Part shown: positions 7,863 through 16,243 of the stretch, piece after piece
How positions within the stretch are numbered: position 1 is the stretch's first letter
How the letters are laid out: the number at the start of each line of letters is the position of its first letter
Notes under the pieces: generated by a model
The model's input: only the letters and a program-made list of their open reading frames with translations
Databases searched by the model: none
What the model was told of the DNA's origin: nothing
Assembly: GCA_028278425.1 (NCBI GenBank)
Contig: JANQEJ010000345.1
Span: 25,755-89,754 of the forward strand
DNA length: 64,000 nt
From: Planctomycetota bacterium
GTDB taxonomy: Bacteria; Planctomycetota; UBA1135; GCA-002686595
Reading direction: 5' to 3'
Position numbers and translations under genes: made by a program

Positions 7863-9368
7863 CTACGGGCAGATCGTGAAGGAGACGCCGTTCGTCAGCT
7901 CGTTCAGGCCTCCACCGCCTCCGGGGAAGATCGCCCCCTGCGCGAAGAAGGTCTGCCCGCTCAGGGAAGGCGAGCTCGGGATCGCGATGGTCTCGGTCGC
8001 CGCGGAGAACTGCGACGCGAAGCCGACGCCCGACGTGAAGAGGATCACGCTCGAGAGGTCGATCAGCGCCGTTCCCGGCCCCAGCGGCGTCGACGCGCTG
8101 GCCGAAGCGAGGCCGGCGCGCGCGGTCGCCGGCGTGCCCGCCGGGTTGGCGTACACGAGCGTCAGCGAGGTACCCGGGGACAGCGGCCCGGTCATCGCGA
8201 GCGACGCCGTGTTGCCGACGGCGAGGCCGTAGCTCGTCGCGCCGCAGTCGCCGGGGCTTCCGAGACAGGAGACGGTCGACGTGAACGCCTGGATCTCGGA
8301 GATCGCCTGTGAGCCGAAGGCGGAGAGGTCACCCGCGCAACCGCCCAGGCTCGAGCACATCACCATGCAGTCCGGCGTGCCGTTGCAGTGGGTCGCGCCG
8401 AAGTTGTGACCGATCTCGTGCGCGATCAGGCCGACGCGGCTGCTGAAGGTGCTGGTGAACGCCGTGTCAGACGCGCCGAACCCGAAGTCGAAGTCGCACA
8501 GGCCGGCGAGGTACGCGACGCCGATCACGCCCGACGTGACGCCGATCCCGGAGAAGAGGTGCGCGACGTCCCGCGGCAGCGGCGCCAGGCCGGTCGTCCA
8601 GTTCTGCTGCAGGTCGTCCAGGCGGTCGAAGATGTCGCCCGCGTAGGAGTCGGGCTCCGACGTCCGGACGATGATGACGGTGATCTCGAACACGACGCCC
8701 ACGGCCGTGTCGTAGATCGCCTCGACCGCGTTCATGATCGACTCGACGTCGGTCTGCGAGGCCTGCACCAAGCTTCCGTTGAAGAGATAGAACTGGTTGT
8801 CGCTGTCGATGCCGATCTGCGCGACCATCGGGATGCCGCCGGCCTTCGGCCCGGGAGCGCCGCCCGCGATCGGCGAGGTGTGCGCCGTGCCGCAGCGAAC
8901 GTCCTGCGCGAGCACGTCGCTCGCGTCGTACACGCCGTGCAGGCCGGTCGAGCCCGCCGGCTGGATGCCGAAGAGCTTGTCGGGCGCGAGCTTCACGAGC
9001 GCGTGGAGGCCGTCCTCGCGCAGGGTGCCGGCGACGACGCTGCCCGGGAGGCCGTACACGCCGCCGCGGTAGGTGCGCACCGGTCCCGGGTCGGCGGGAG
9101 CGATCCCGGTCTCGTCTTCGACGAGGAGCTGGAAGTCGACGCTCCGCATCGAGTGGAGGTTGAAGCTGAGCTCGTGGACCGCTCCGTCGAGCGCGACGTC
9201 GACGCGGAACCAAGGCACCGGCTCGGCGGGAACGTCGAGCTTCTGGAGCGAGACCTCGGCGACGCCGAGGGCCTCGGCCGCCGTCTGGGACTGCGACTGC
9301 GCGAGGAACGCGGGCGAGAGAAGCAGCCACGTTCCGGCCGCCGCGAACAACGTTCGCAGGTTCTTCAT
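7863..9368 (-). CDS. Secreted reprolysin-like (metzincin) zinc metalloprotease
   Basis: ATG 9368 opens a clear signal peptide (KNLRTLFAAAGTWLLL, cleavage after AFLAQ), so I prefer it to the longer in-frame extension. The catalytic motif HEIGHNFGATH near residue 315 is a full metzincin HExxHxxGxxH, and a Met-turn follows (CMVMCSS). A propeptide-like region precedes it, with a Cys in DVRCGTAHT. The last 110 or so residues form a beta-rich module (LSPGTSLTLVYANPAG to GQTFFAQGAIFPGG) resembling the tails of other secreted proteins here. The product is probably an extracellular or surface protease of about 500 residues. Confidence 0.85.
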   Translation of the reverse strand: MKNLRTLFAAAGTWLLLSPAFLAQSQSQTAAEALGVAEVSLQKLDVPAEPVPWFRVDVALDGAVHELSFNLHSMRSVDFQLLVEDETGIAPADPGPVRTYRGGVYGLPGSVVAGTLREDGLHALVKLAPDKLFGIQPAGSTGLHGVYDASDVLAQDVRCGTAHTSPIAGGAPGPKAGGIPMVAQIGIDSDNQFYLFNGSLVQASQTDVESIMNAVEAIYDTAVGVVFEITVIIVRTSEPDSYAGDIFDRLDDLQQNWTTGLAPLPRDVAHLFSGIGVTSGVIGVAYLAGLCDFDFGFGASDTAFTSTFSSRVGLIAHEIGHNFGATHCNGTPDCMVMCSSLGGCAGDLSAFGSQAISEIQAFTSTVSCLGSPGDCGATSYGLAVGNTASLAMTGPLSPGTSLTLVYANPAGTPATARAGLASASASTPLGPGTALIDLSSVILFTSGVGFASQFSAATETIAIPSSPSLSGQTFFAQGAIFPGGGGGLNELTNGVSFTICP

Positions 9369-9458
9369 GGGGCTTCGGGTGGGGTTGGACGGGAAGGGAT
9401 GGCTGGCCGGCCGAAGTCCCTTCTCCACGAAGGGCGCCGGCGGCGCAACCAACCTACT

Positions 9459-9998
9459 CTAGCCTGAACAATCGCGTCGCCAGAGGAAGACGCGGTGGCC
9501 GTCCTCGAGGCGCTGGGCTTCGTCCAGGCCGACCGCGCGCGCGACCGCGGCGCCGCGCTCGTTCTCGACGCGCGTCGGCACGGCGACGGTCGCGAACGGC
9601 CAATCGCTTTCGAACCAGCCGAGGACGGCCTCGAGCAGGTGGCGGTCGAGGTCCCGCTCGAGCTCGGACTCGATCACCCAGTAGAAGAGCCGCCCGGGCG
9701 GCTTGACGTAGATGCACCCGACGCACGTTTCGCGGTCCGGCGTCAGCACCGTGTAGGCGTAGGCCTCGCGCGCTTCGAACTCGCGCCAGTGGCGCTCGAG
9801 GTCGGCGAGGTTCTCCGCGAGCGTGAAGTCCGGCCGCGGCCAGTCGTCGCTCCAGCGCAGCGTGCGCCGCAGGTGCGCGTGGCTCGACATCAGCGCCGCG
9901 TAGTCGATCTCGACGTGAGCGGGCGCGAGCGGCTCCAGGTGTACGCGTTTGGTGTCCAGGGCGAGCGGCGGGCTGAACTCCGGGGACCAGGGATCCAT
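9459..9998 (-). CDS. GNAT-like N-acetyltransferase
   Basis: The product is 179 residues. The core has the GNAT arrangement: a first strand and helix (RVHLEPLAPAHVEIDYAAL), a strand reading YTVLTPDRETCVGCIYVKP, and a C-terminal VPTRVENERGAAVARAVGL segment like the late CoA-binding helix. The classic pyrophosphate loop is not obvious, so it may be a divergent member. The substrate is unknown. It is divergent from the PQQ-type gene, with only 21 bp between start codons. Confidence 0.6.
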   Translation of the reverse strand: MDPWSPEFSPPLALDTKRVHLEPLAPAHVEIDYAALMSSHAHLRRTLRWSDDWPRPDFTLAENLADLERHWREFEAREAYAYTVLTPDRETCVGCIYVKPPGRLFYWVIESELERDLDRHLLEAVLGWFESDWPFATVAVPTRVENERGAAVARAVGLDEAQRLEDGHRVFLWRRDCSG

Positions 9999-10019
9999 GG
10001 CCGGTGTAGGCTACGCGGC
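9999..10019. promoter_or_regulatory. 21-bp divergent promoter region
   Basis: Only 21 bp separate the ATGs of the acetyltransferase (minus) and the PQQ-type propeller (plus). The plus strand has TAGGCT at 10007-10012, 7 nt before its ATG. The minus strand reads TAGCCT across the same bases (10013-10008), 9 nt before its ATG. Both genes would share one near-symmetrical element with leaderless or nearly leaderless transcripts, so simultaneous use by two polymerases looks impossible. Confidence 0.5.
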
Positions 10020-11312
10020 ATGTTCGCGCACGCCATCCTCCTCTCCCTTCCGACGCTCTCCCCCCTCGCGAGCGCCGACGACTGGCCGCAATGGCGCGGC
10101 CCGCGTCGCGACGGCACGTGGACCGAGACCGGCGTCCTCGAGAAGTTTCCCGAGGGCGGCCCGAAGGTCCGCTGGCGCACGCTGATCAAGAGCGGGTACA
10201 CCGGCCCGACCGTCGCCAACGGCCGCGTGTACGTCATGGACCGGCTCGAGGAGCCGCGGGAGGCCGAGCGCGTGCACTGCTTCGACGCGGACACCGGCGA
10301 GCGCCTGTGGACGCACGGGTACGAAGCCGCCTACCGCGAGGTCTCGTACGAGGCCGGGCCGCGCTGCTCGGTACACGTCGAGGACGGCCGCGCCTACTCG
10401 CTCGGGACGATGGGGCATCTCTTCTGCCTGGACGCGGCGACCGGCGACGTGATCTGGAGTCACGACCTGTACGCCGAGTACTCGATCCGCATGCCGGTTT
10501 GGGGCATCGCGGCGGCGCCGGTGCTCGAAGACGGCCTCTTGATCGTGCCGGTGTCAGGCTCCGAGGGCGCGTACCTCGTCGCCTTCGACGCGAAGACGGG
10601 CGAGGAGCGCTGGAAGGCCTTCGACGACAAGGGCAACTACTCCGCGCCGATCGTGATCGACCAAGCGGGGAAGCGCGTGCTCGTCTGCTGGGCGGGCGAC
10701 CGCATCCTCGGCGCCGACCCGAAGACGGGGAAGCTCTACTGGGAGCACCCCTTTCCGGCCGTGCGCATGGTGCTCGGCATCGCCGCGCCGGTGCTCCACG
10801 GCGACGTGCTGTTCTTCTCCGGCTTCTTCAACGGCTCCCTCGCGCTGCGGGTGGACCAAGAGGAGCTCGCCGTGAAGGAGATCTGGAAGCGCAGGGGGCA
10901 GAACGAGCGTTCGACCGACGCCCTGCACAGCATCATCTCGACGCCCGTCCTGATCGGCGAGCACGTCTACGGCGTCGACAGCTACGGCGAGTTCCGCTGC
11001 CTGAAGCTCGCGGACGGCGAGCGCGTCTGGGAAGACCAGCGACCCGTTCCGCGCGCCCGCTGGGCGACGGTCCACATGGTGCAGAACGGCGACGTGACGT
11101 GGATGTTCAACGAGCGGGGCGAGCTCATCATCGCGCGCCTCTCGCCCGAGGGCTTCGAGGAGATCGACCGCGTCAAGCTGATCAAGCCGACGCGCGATCA
11201 GCTCGACGACCGCCGCGGCGGTGTGTGCTGGTCGCACCCCGCCTTCGCGAACAAGCACGTGTTCCTGCGCAACGACGAGGAGCTCGTCTGCGTGGACCTG
11301 TCGAAGCCTTAG
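10020..11312 (+). CDS. Secreted PQQ-type beta-propeller protein
   Basis: 430 residues begin at ATG 10020 with a signal peptide ending near SADD. The mature start WPQWRGPRRDG is the usual entry to planctomycete PQQ-binding-like propellers. Propeller blades follow (VANGRVYVMDRL, CFDADTGERLW, CLDAATGDVIWSHD, AFDAKTGEERWKA, GADPKTGKLYWEH, CLKLADGERVWED). This is the quinoprotein alcohol dehydrogenase/BamB-like fold. No enzyme active site is recognisable, so a scaffold or binding role outside the cytoplasmic membrane is as likely as catalysis. Its stop codon overlaps the stop of the convergent SGNH gene. Confidence 0.85.
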   Translation: MFAHAILLSLPTLSPLASADDWPQWRGPRRDGTWTETGVLEKFPEGGPKVRWRTLIKSGYTGPTVANGRVYVMDRLEEPREAERVHCFDADTGERLWTHGYEAAYREVSYEAGPRCSVHVEDGRAYSLGTMGHLFCLDAATGDVIWSHDLYAEYSIRMPVWGIAAAPVLEDGLLIVPVSGSEGAYLVAFDAKTGEERWKAFDDKGNYSAPIVIDQAGKRVLVCWAGDRILGADPKTGKLYWEHPFPAVRMVLGIAAPVLHGDVLFFSGFFNGSLALRVDQEELAVKEIWKRRGQNERSTDALHSIISTPVLIGEHVYGVDSYGEFRCLKLADGERVWEDQRPVPRARWATVHMVQNGDVTWMFNERGELIIARLSPEGFEEIDRVKLIKPTRDQLDDRRGGVCWSHPAFANKHVFLRNDEELVCVDLSKP

Positions 11313-12379
11313 AGGACCTCCGCTTCCCGGAGCGCCTCGGCGATCGCCTGCGCCTTTTCCCGGTTGCCCTCGCTCGTCATGTGCACGATGTCGAGGAAGT
11401 GCTCGCGCACCTCCTCCGGCCGCGCTCCCCAGTCCCTCGCGACGTCGACCAGGAGGTAGCCCTCGTCGGCCGCCAGCTTGCGCAGGGCCTCGTTGTGCTC
11501 GGCGATGCCGGCCGGGAGCCAGTCCCAGTCCCTCCGGTCGTCGCTCACCGGATACGAGGGCTGCGTGACGATCACGGGCAACGCGCCGCGGCCGCGCACG
11601 TGCTCGGCGACGGCCTTGATGTTGCGCAGGTAGGAACCGCGGGTCGCGGGGACCAGGTCCTCCTTGGCGAGCACGTACGACTCCGGCAGGTCGCGGTTCA
11701 TGATCGGGTCGATGAACTTGTCCGCGCCGCGCAGCGAAATCGACGCGCCGAGGTCGCTGTACTTGACGAAGAAGCGCGTCAAGGCCCCGATCTCGGGATC
11801 GCGCCAGGTGACGCGATAGTGCGCGTAATCGCTCCGGAAGTCCGGCCAGAGCCGGGCCATCACGTCGTTCGACGCGTGGTGGATGACCACGACGTCGGGC
11901 TCGAAGTCCTGGACGAGCAGGAAGTAGTTCACCAGCGTCTCCGCCGTCGTCCAGGCGGGCACGCCGCAGTTCATCACCTCCACTCGGCGCTCGGTCATCT
12001 CGGAGAGCGCGCGCTGCAGGTGGCTCGGATAGGCGTGCGGCGGACCGGGCGCCGCCGTGGTCGACCCGCCCAGGCACGCGACGCGCAGCCAGCCCGCGGG
12101 CTTCTGGACCTTCCATTCGTGCCCGTAGAAGCCCCACGAGTTCACGTTGGGCCGCGTCGGCGAGAGGCGATAGCCGGTGTACGCGTTCGGCGCGAGCTGC
12201 GGGTGCTCGCCCTCGACGACGAAGGCGCGATAGGACGGCAGCAACCGGTGGTCGGATCCCAGGCCGGGCTCGAGCAAACCGAACGGCAGTCCGAAGCGGG
12301 CGAGACACTCGAGCACGACGAGCGTCAGGACGACGCCCCCCGCGGCGATCGCGATGCCCTTGCGTGTCCGCGCCGTCAT
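11309..12379 (-). CDS. Membrane-anchored SGNH/GDSL-like hydrolase
   Basis: 356 residues with an N-terminal membrane segment (about 8-26). SGNH blocks are visible: GGST at 104-107 as the nucleophile block (Ser replacing GDS), a NCGVPAWTTAE block, HHASND as the Asn block, and D330-x-x-H333 as the Asp/His pair. It probably hydrolyses or transfers an ester, perhaps an acyl group on a glycan or lipid, outside the cytoplasmic membrane. TAGCAT lies 8 nt before the ATG. Divergent from the propeller gene at 12418, with 38 bp between starts. Confidence 0.75.
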   Translation of the reverse strand: MTARTRKGIAIAAGGVVLTLVVLECLARFGLPFGLLEPGLGSDHRLLPSYRAFVVEGEHPQLAPNAYTGYRLSPTRPNVNSWGFYGHEWKVQKPAGWLRVACLGGSTTAAPGPPHAYPSHLQRALSEMTERRVEVMNCGVPAWTTAETLVNYFLLVQDFEPDVVVIHHASNDVMARLWPDFRSDYAHYRVTWRDPEIGALTRFFVKYSDLGASISLRGADKFIDPIMNRDLPESYVLAKEDLVPATRGSYLRNIKAVAEHVRGRGALPVIVTQPSYPVSDDRRDWDWLPAGIAEHNEALRKLAADEGYLLVDVARDWGARPEEVREHFLDIVHMTSEGNREKAQAIAEALREAEVL

Positions 12380-12405
12380 CGGCGCCCATGCTAGCGAGCC
12401 GTGGT

Positions 12406-12411
12406 TAGGAT
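12406..12411 (+). promoter_or_regulatory. Leaderless-type -10 element TAGGAT
   Basis: TAGGAT ends exactly 6 nt (GGACCC) before the ATG at 12418. With normal -10 to start-site geometry, transcription would begin at the A of the start codon. Confidence 0.55.
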
Positions 12412-12417
12412 GGACCC

Positions 12418-14016
12418 ATGCAACCCCTCACCGGCATCGCCTTCGCTCTCGCGCTCTCTTCCCCCACCTTCGCCCAGGACTGGACCAACGCCGGCGGCAA
12501 CGGCGGGCGCAACGGCGCCACTCAACACGTCGGTCCGGAGGACCCCACGCTGCTCTGGACCGGCGGCAAGCCGTCGATCATCGCCTGGCAGCCGGTGACC
12601 GAGGGCGGGCGCGTCTTCCTGGTCCGCCAGACCGGGTTCATCCCGAGCGGCGTCCCCAACGAGGCGCCCGTGGTCGCGATGGACATCGAGACCGGCGCCG
12701 AGCTCTGGGTCCAGAACATCCCCTACAACGCGGGCGAGTGGACGACGTGGGTCGCCGGCGTCAGCAACGGTCAGGTCTACGCCTCCCGCGGGGGCAACGG
12801 CGCGTCGTCCGAGGCGCCGCTCTACGCGCTCGACGCCGCGTCGGGCGGCGTGGTCTGGACGTCGAACGACCTCATCGACGCGGGTGCGTACGACGGCGTC
12901 GTCTTCGCCCCCAACGGCGATCCGATCATCGCGAGCTTCACCAAGATCTGGCGCATCAGCGCGGCGGACGGCTCCACGGTGTGGAGCGCCAACCGGACGT
13001 GCTCGGTCAGCGGCAACTGCGGCGGCGCGATCCACGGGGGAAGCCTCTACGTGACCGACGTGGCTCCCGGCGGGCACGTGCTCAAACGCTTCGACCTCGC
13101 GAGCGGAGCCTTCCTGTACGCGAGCCCGCTGATGCCGGGCTTCCTGGTCCAGAACTCGCCGATGGTGGGGCCCGACGGAACCGTCTACTTCAACCGCGTG
13201 CAGAACAACCCCCTGACGGACTTCTTCTACGCCTTCGAGGACACGGGGGCGGGCTTCGTCGAGAAGTGGAACGTCCCCGCCGGCTACAACACCGGGGTCG
13301 AGTACACGGTCGGCCCCGACGGCTCGGTCTACATGATGGGCGTGGGCGGCGTCCTCCAGCGGCTGGATCCGGCGACCGGCGCCGTCATCGACGCGTTCCC
13401 GCTCGGCGCGGACAACTCGGTCCGCATGGCGACCGACGCGGTCGGTCGCGTGTACGTGTCCAACGGCGAGTTCTCCACCGGCGAGTTCTACTGCTTCGAA
13501 GCCGACCTCACGCTGCGCTGGTCGGAGGCCGTTCAGAACATCAACATCGGCGGCCCGGCCCTGGGGCGCGACGGCACGCTGGTCGTGGCGGGCATCGGCG
13601 GCGACGTGCGCGCGTACCGCAATCCGCTCGCGCAGGACGTCTCCGCGCTCTCGGCGTCGGCCGGCGGCGTCCAGACGCTGAAGCTCCACGAGCCCGGTTC
13701 CGCCGGCATGTCCTACTGGGTCCTCGGCAGCGCGAGCGGAACGGCGCCCGGTCTTCCGGTGGGCTCCGTGCTGCTCCCGCTCAACCCGGACGCGTACTTC
13801 ACGTTCACGATCAACCACCCGAACGGGCCTATCCTGTCGAGCTCGCTCGGCACGCTGGACCCCGCCGGCGACGCGGTGTGCCAGCTCAACGTCCCCGCCG
13901 GCGCGCCGATCGCGTCGCTCCCGGTGACCTTGAACCACGCCTTCGTCGTCGTCGATTTCGCGACGGCGACCGCGAGCTACGCGAGCAACGCCTCGACGCT
14001 CACGATCGACGCGTAG
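12418..14016 (+). CDS. Secreted beta-propeller protein with C-terminal beta module
   Basis: 532 residues: signal peptide 1-19 (cleavage after TFAQ), then a PQQ-like propeller with repeats such as AMDIETGAELWVQN, ALDAASGGVVWTSN, RISAADGSTVWSAN and RLDPATGAVIDAF. The last 120 or so residues form a separate beta module (YWVLGSASGTAPG, then LPLNPDAYFTFTI and HAFVVVDF). It is clearly homologous to the tail of the pentapeptide protein at 36980-38116 (YLVLGSVTGTSPG, LPLNVDAYTYFTM, HAFVGL). The module is likely a sorting, attachment or interaction domain; its function is unknown. Confidence 0.85.
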   Translation: MQPLTGIAFALALSSPTFAQDWTNAGGNGGRNGATQHVGPEDPTLLWTGGKPSIIAWQPVTEGGRVFLVRQTGFIPSGVPNEAPVVAMDIETGAELWVQNIPYNAGEWTTWVAGVSNGQVYASRGGNGASSEAPLYALDAASGGVVWTSNDLIDAGAYDGVVFAPNGDPIIASFTKIWRISAADGSTVWSANRTCSVSGNCGGAIHGGSLYVTDVAPGGHVLKRFDLASGAFLYASPLMPGFLVQNSPMVGPDGTVYFNRVQNNPLTDFFYAFEDTGAGFVEKWNVPAGYNTGVEYTVGPDGSVYMMGVGGVLQRLDPATGAVIDAFPLGADNSVRMATDAVGRVYVSNGEFSTGEFYCFEADLTLRWSEAVQNINIGGPALGRDGTLVVAGIGGDVRAYRNPLAQDVSALSASAGGVQTLKLHEPGSAGMSYWVLGSASGTAPGLPVGSVLLPLNPDAYFTFTINHPNGPILSSSLGTLDPAGDAVCQLNVPAGAPIASLPVTLNHAFVVVDFATATASYASNASTLTIDA

Positions 14017-14036
14017 GGGGAAAGATCTTCCCGCCG

Positions 14037-14056
14037 ACGGAACCTTGCGGTTCCGT
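14037..14056 (+). terminator. Hairpin after the propeller gene
   Basis: ACGGAACC (14037-14044), loop TTGC, and GGTTCCGT (14049-14056) form a perfect 8-bp stem 20 bp after the propeller stop codon. No U tract follows, so it is a candidate terminator only by position. Confidence 0.4.
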
Positions 14057-14141
14057 AAGCCCCTGAGCACGCACAAGTTGCGCCGCGGGCCCGACTTCCA
14101 CGACGGAGCGTTTCGCCGCGCCCAAACACTTCTCTTTCCCA

Positions 14142-14147
14142 TATTAT
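14142..14147 (+). promoter_or_regulatory. Candidate -10 element TATTAT
   Basis: TATTAT in an unusually AT-rich patch lies about 80 nt upstream of the ATG at 14228, implying a leader of about 75 nt. No strong -35 element is seen. Confidence 0.45.
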
Positions 14148-14227
14148 GAAGGCGTAAGGCGCGCCGGCAGCGCCCGATCTTTTCCATCAACCCCCCGAAC
14201 GCTCCTCCCCCAGGGAGCCCCATCGTC

Positions 14228-16240
14228 ATGAGGAAGCGTGCCCCCGTCGTTCTCTCGCCTGCCCTGCTTCTCCTCGCGACCGCGTCCGCCGAAGCCCAGG
14301 TGACGCCTTCGCTCGGGGACGATGACCAGTCGCAAGGTCTGAAGCAAGACACCTACTTCGACGACGTCACCTTGGAGTACGGCGTCGACTTCGTTCAGCA
14401 CCCCGGGACCGACCCGGAAGTCGGCGGTAGCGGCGCCGCCTGGATCGACTACGACGACGACGGCGACGAGGACCTGCTCGCGCTCAGCATGAACAGCATG
14501 AGCATCCTCTACCGCAACGATGGCGACAAGTTCACCGACGCCACCGCCGGATCCGGAATCGCGCCGCACGACGCCATCTGCGTGTCGGCGGCCGACTACG
14601 ACGGCGACGGCCTGAGCGACCTGTACATCGGCTGCCACGGCGACAACCAGCTCTACCACAACGAAGGCGGTGGGGTGTTCGTCGACAAGGCGCCCGAGCT
14701 CGGGGTGACCGGCAACGACGGCTGGACCCACTCGACGACCTTCGCGGACTGGGACCTCGACGGCGACGTCGACCTCTACGTCGGCGACTACGTCACCTCC
14801 TTCAACTTCCCGTACCACTACGGCGCGCCCAACCTGTACTTCGAGAACATGGGTACGACGACGGTGTGGGCGGAGCGCGCCGCGGAGCTCGGCATCGACA
14901 CGGTCGACGTGTTCGGCCCGTCGGTTCCCGGCTACTCCTACGTGTCCCCGGAAGGTGAGGAGACGGCCGGCTGCACCCTGGTCGTGTGCTCGGTGGACGC
15001 CGACCAGGACGGCGACCCCGACCTCCAGGTCGGCAACGACTTCGGGCTCTGGGTGGTCTCCCAGATCTACTACCGGAACGACATCGAGACCGCTGGGACC
15101 CTCGCGTTCACGGACCTCTCCGAGCAGGTCGGCTTCGACGAGCCCGGGCTCTACTGCATGGGCATGTACGCCACCGACTACGACCACGACGGCGACCTCG
15201 ACTGGTACATGACGAGCATCGGCGCGAGCCTGCTCCTGCGGAACGACGACGGCATCTTCACCGACGTGACCTTCGAGGCCGGCCCGGCCGAGGCCGTGAC
15301 CGGCGACGGCTTCGCGCTTACCAAGATCACGTCCTGGGCGGTCCTCTGGGAGGACCTCGACCACGACTCGTGGGAGGACCTGATCGTCGTCAACGGCTAC
15401 GTGCCGGCCTACGGCTTCCTCGACAACAAGAAGCGCATCAAGAACTCCCTCTGGAAGAACCTCGGCGACGGGACGTTCGGCCAGATCGATCCGTTCTCGT
15501 CGGGCATCGCCGACCTCGGGCCCGGCCGGGGCATCCCGAAGGTGGACCTGAACAGCGACGGCTTCCTCGACGCCTACCTGACGAACAACGGCGCGTCCCT
15601 CACCGCGATCGCCGGTGATACCAACCGGCTCTATCTCGGCACCGGCGAGTTCGACTTCGGCGACTGGCTCGAGCTCGACCTCACCGGACGCATCAGCAAC
15701 CCCGACGCCTACGGCGCTCGCGTCTACGCGGACGCGGGCGGTCAGATCCTGCACCGCCAGTGCAACGCCGACCCGGTGTTCCTCTCCGCGCCGAGCCCGG
15801 TGGTCCACTTCGGCCTCGGCGACGTGGACGTCGTCGACCAGCTCACCATCATGTGGCCGTCGGGCATCCGCCAGGACATGATCAACGTGCCCGTCGACCA
15901 GCGCATGCAGGTGCTCGAGCCCGCGGTCACGGTCACCAAGATCGGCCCGATGGACTACACGGCCGAGACGCTGACGATGACCGCGCGCGTCCAGAACCAC
16001 ACGCAGACCGCCGAGGCGATCACGCTGAAGTGGGAGCTCCGGCTCGCGGACGACACGCTGCTCACGCAGCAGTCGGTCGGCGGAGTGCTCCCCGGCGGCA
16101 CGACCCAGGACGTCGCCGTCTCGGTGTCCGTACCGGCGGCGACCTACGCGGCGGTGACGGGGCAGGACTGCAAGCTCCTCGTCACCTCGCTCGCGTCCGG
16201 GAGCTGGGAGCAGGAGATGGAAACGGGCGTGATGCCCTGA
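14228..16240 (+). CDS. Secreted FG-GAP/VCBS repeat protein with ASPIC/UnbV domain
   Basis: 670 residues with a signal peptide (to AEAQ, residue 23). Repeats with calcium-loop motifs fill about 70-440: DYDDDGDEDLL, DYDGDGLSDLY, DWDLDGDVDLY, DADQDGDPDLQ, DYDHDGDLDWY, DLNSDGFLDAY. Together they predict a calcium-binding integrin-like propeller. Residues about 490-560 match ASPIC/UnbV (NPDAYGARVYADAG to VHFGLGDVDVVDQLTIMWPSG). A beta-sandwich-like tail of about 110 residues follows. The role is extracellular, possibly adhesion or polymer binding. AGGGAG precedes the ATG by 10 nt. Only 3 bp separate its stop from the convergent sulfatase stop. Confidence 0.9.
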   Translation: MRKRAPVVLSPALLLLATASAEAQVTPSLGDDDQSQGLKQDTYFDDVTLEYGVDFVQHPGTDPEVGGSGAAWIDYDDDGDEDLLALSMNSMSILYRNDGDKFTDATAGSGIAPHDAICVSAADYDGDGLSDLYIGCHGDNQLYHNEGGGVFVDKAPELGVTGNDGWTHSTTFADWDLDGDVDLYVGDYVTSFNFPYHYGAPNLYFENMGTTTVWAERAAELGIDTVDVFGPSVPGYSYVSPEGEETAGCTLVVCSVDADQDGDPDLQVGNDFGLWVVSQIYYRNDIETAGTLAFTDLSEQVGFDEPGLYCMGMYATDYDHDGDLDWYMTSIGASLLLRNDDGIFTDVTFEAGPAEAVTGDGFALTKITSWAVLWEDLDHDSWEDLIVVNGYVPAYGFLDNKKRIKNSLWKNLGDGTFGQIDPFSSGIADLGPGRGIPKVDLNSDGFLDAYLTNNGASLTAIAGDTNRLYLGTGEFDFGDWLELDLTGRISNPDAYGARVYADAGGQILHRQCNADPVFLSAPSPVVHFGLGDVDVVDQLTIMWPSGIRQDMINVPVDQRMQVLEPAVTVTKIGPMDYTAETLTMTARVQNHTQTAEAITLKWELRLADDTLLTQQSVGGVLPGGTTQDVAVSVSVPAATYAAVTGQDCKLLVTSLASGSWEQEMETGVMP

Positions 16241-16243
16241 CGC

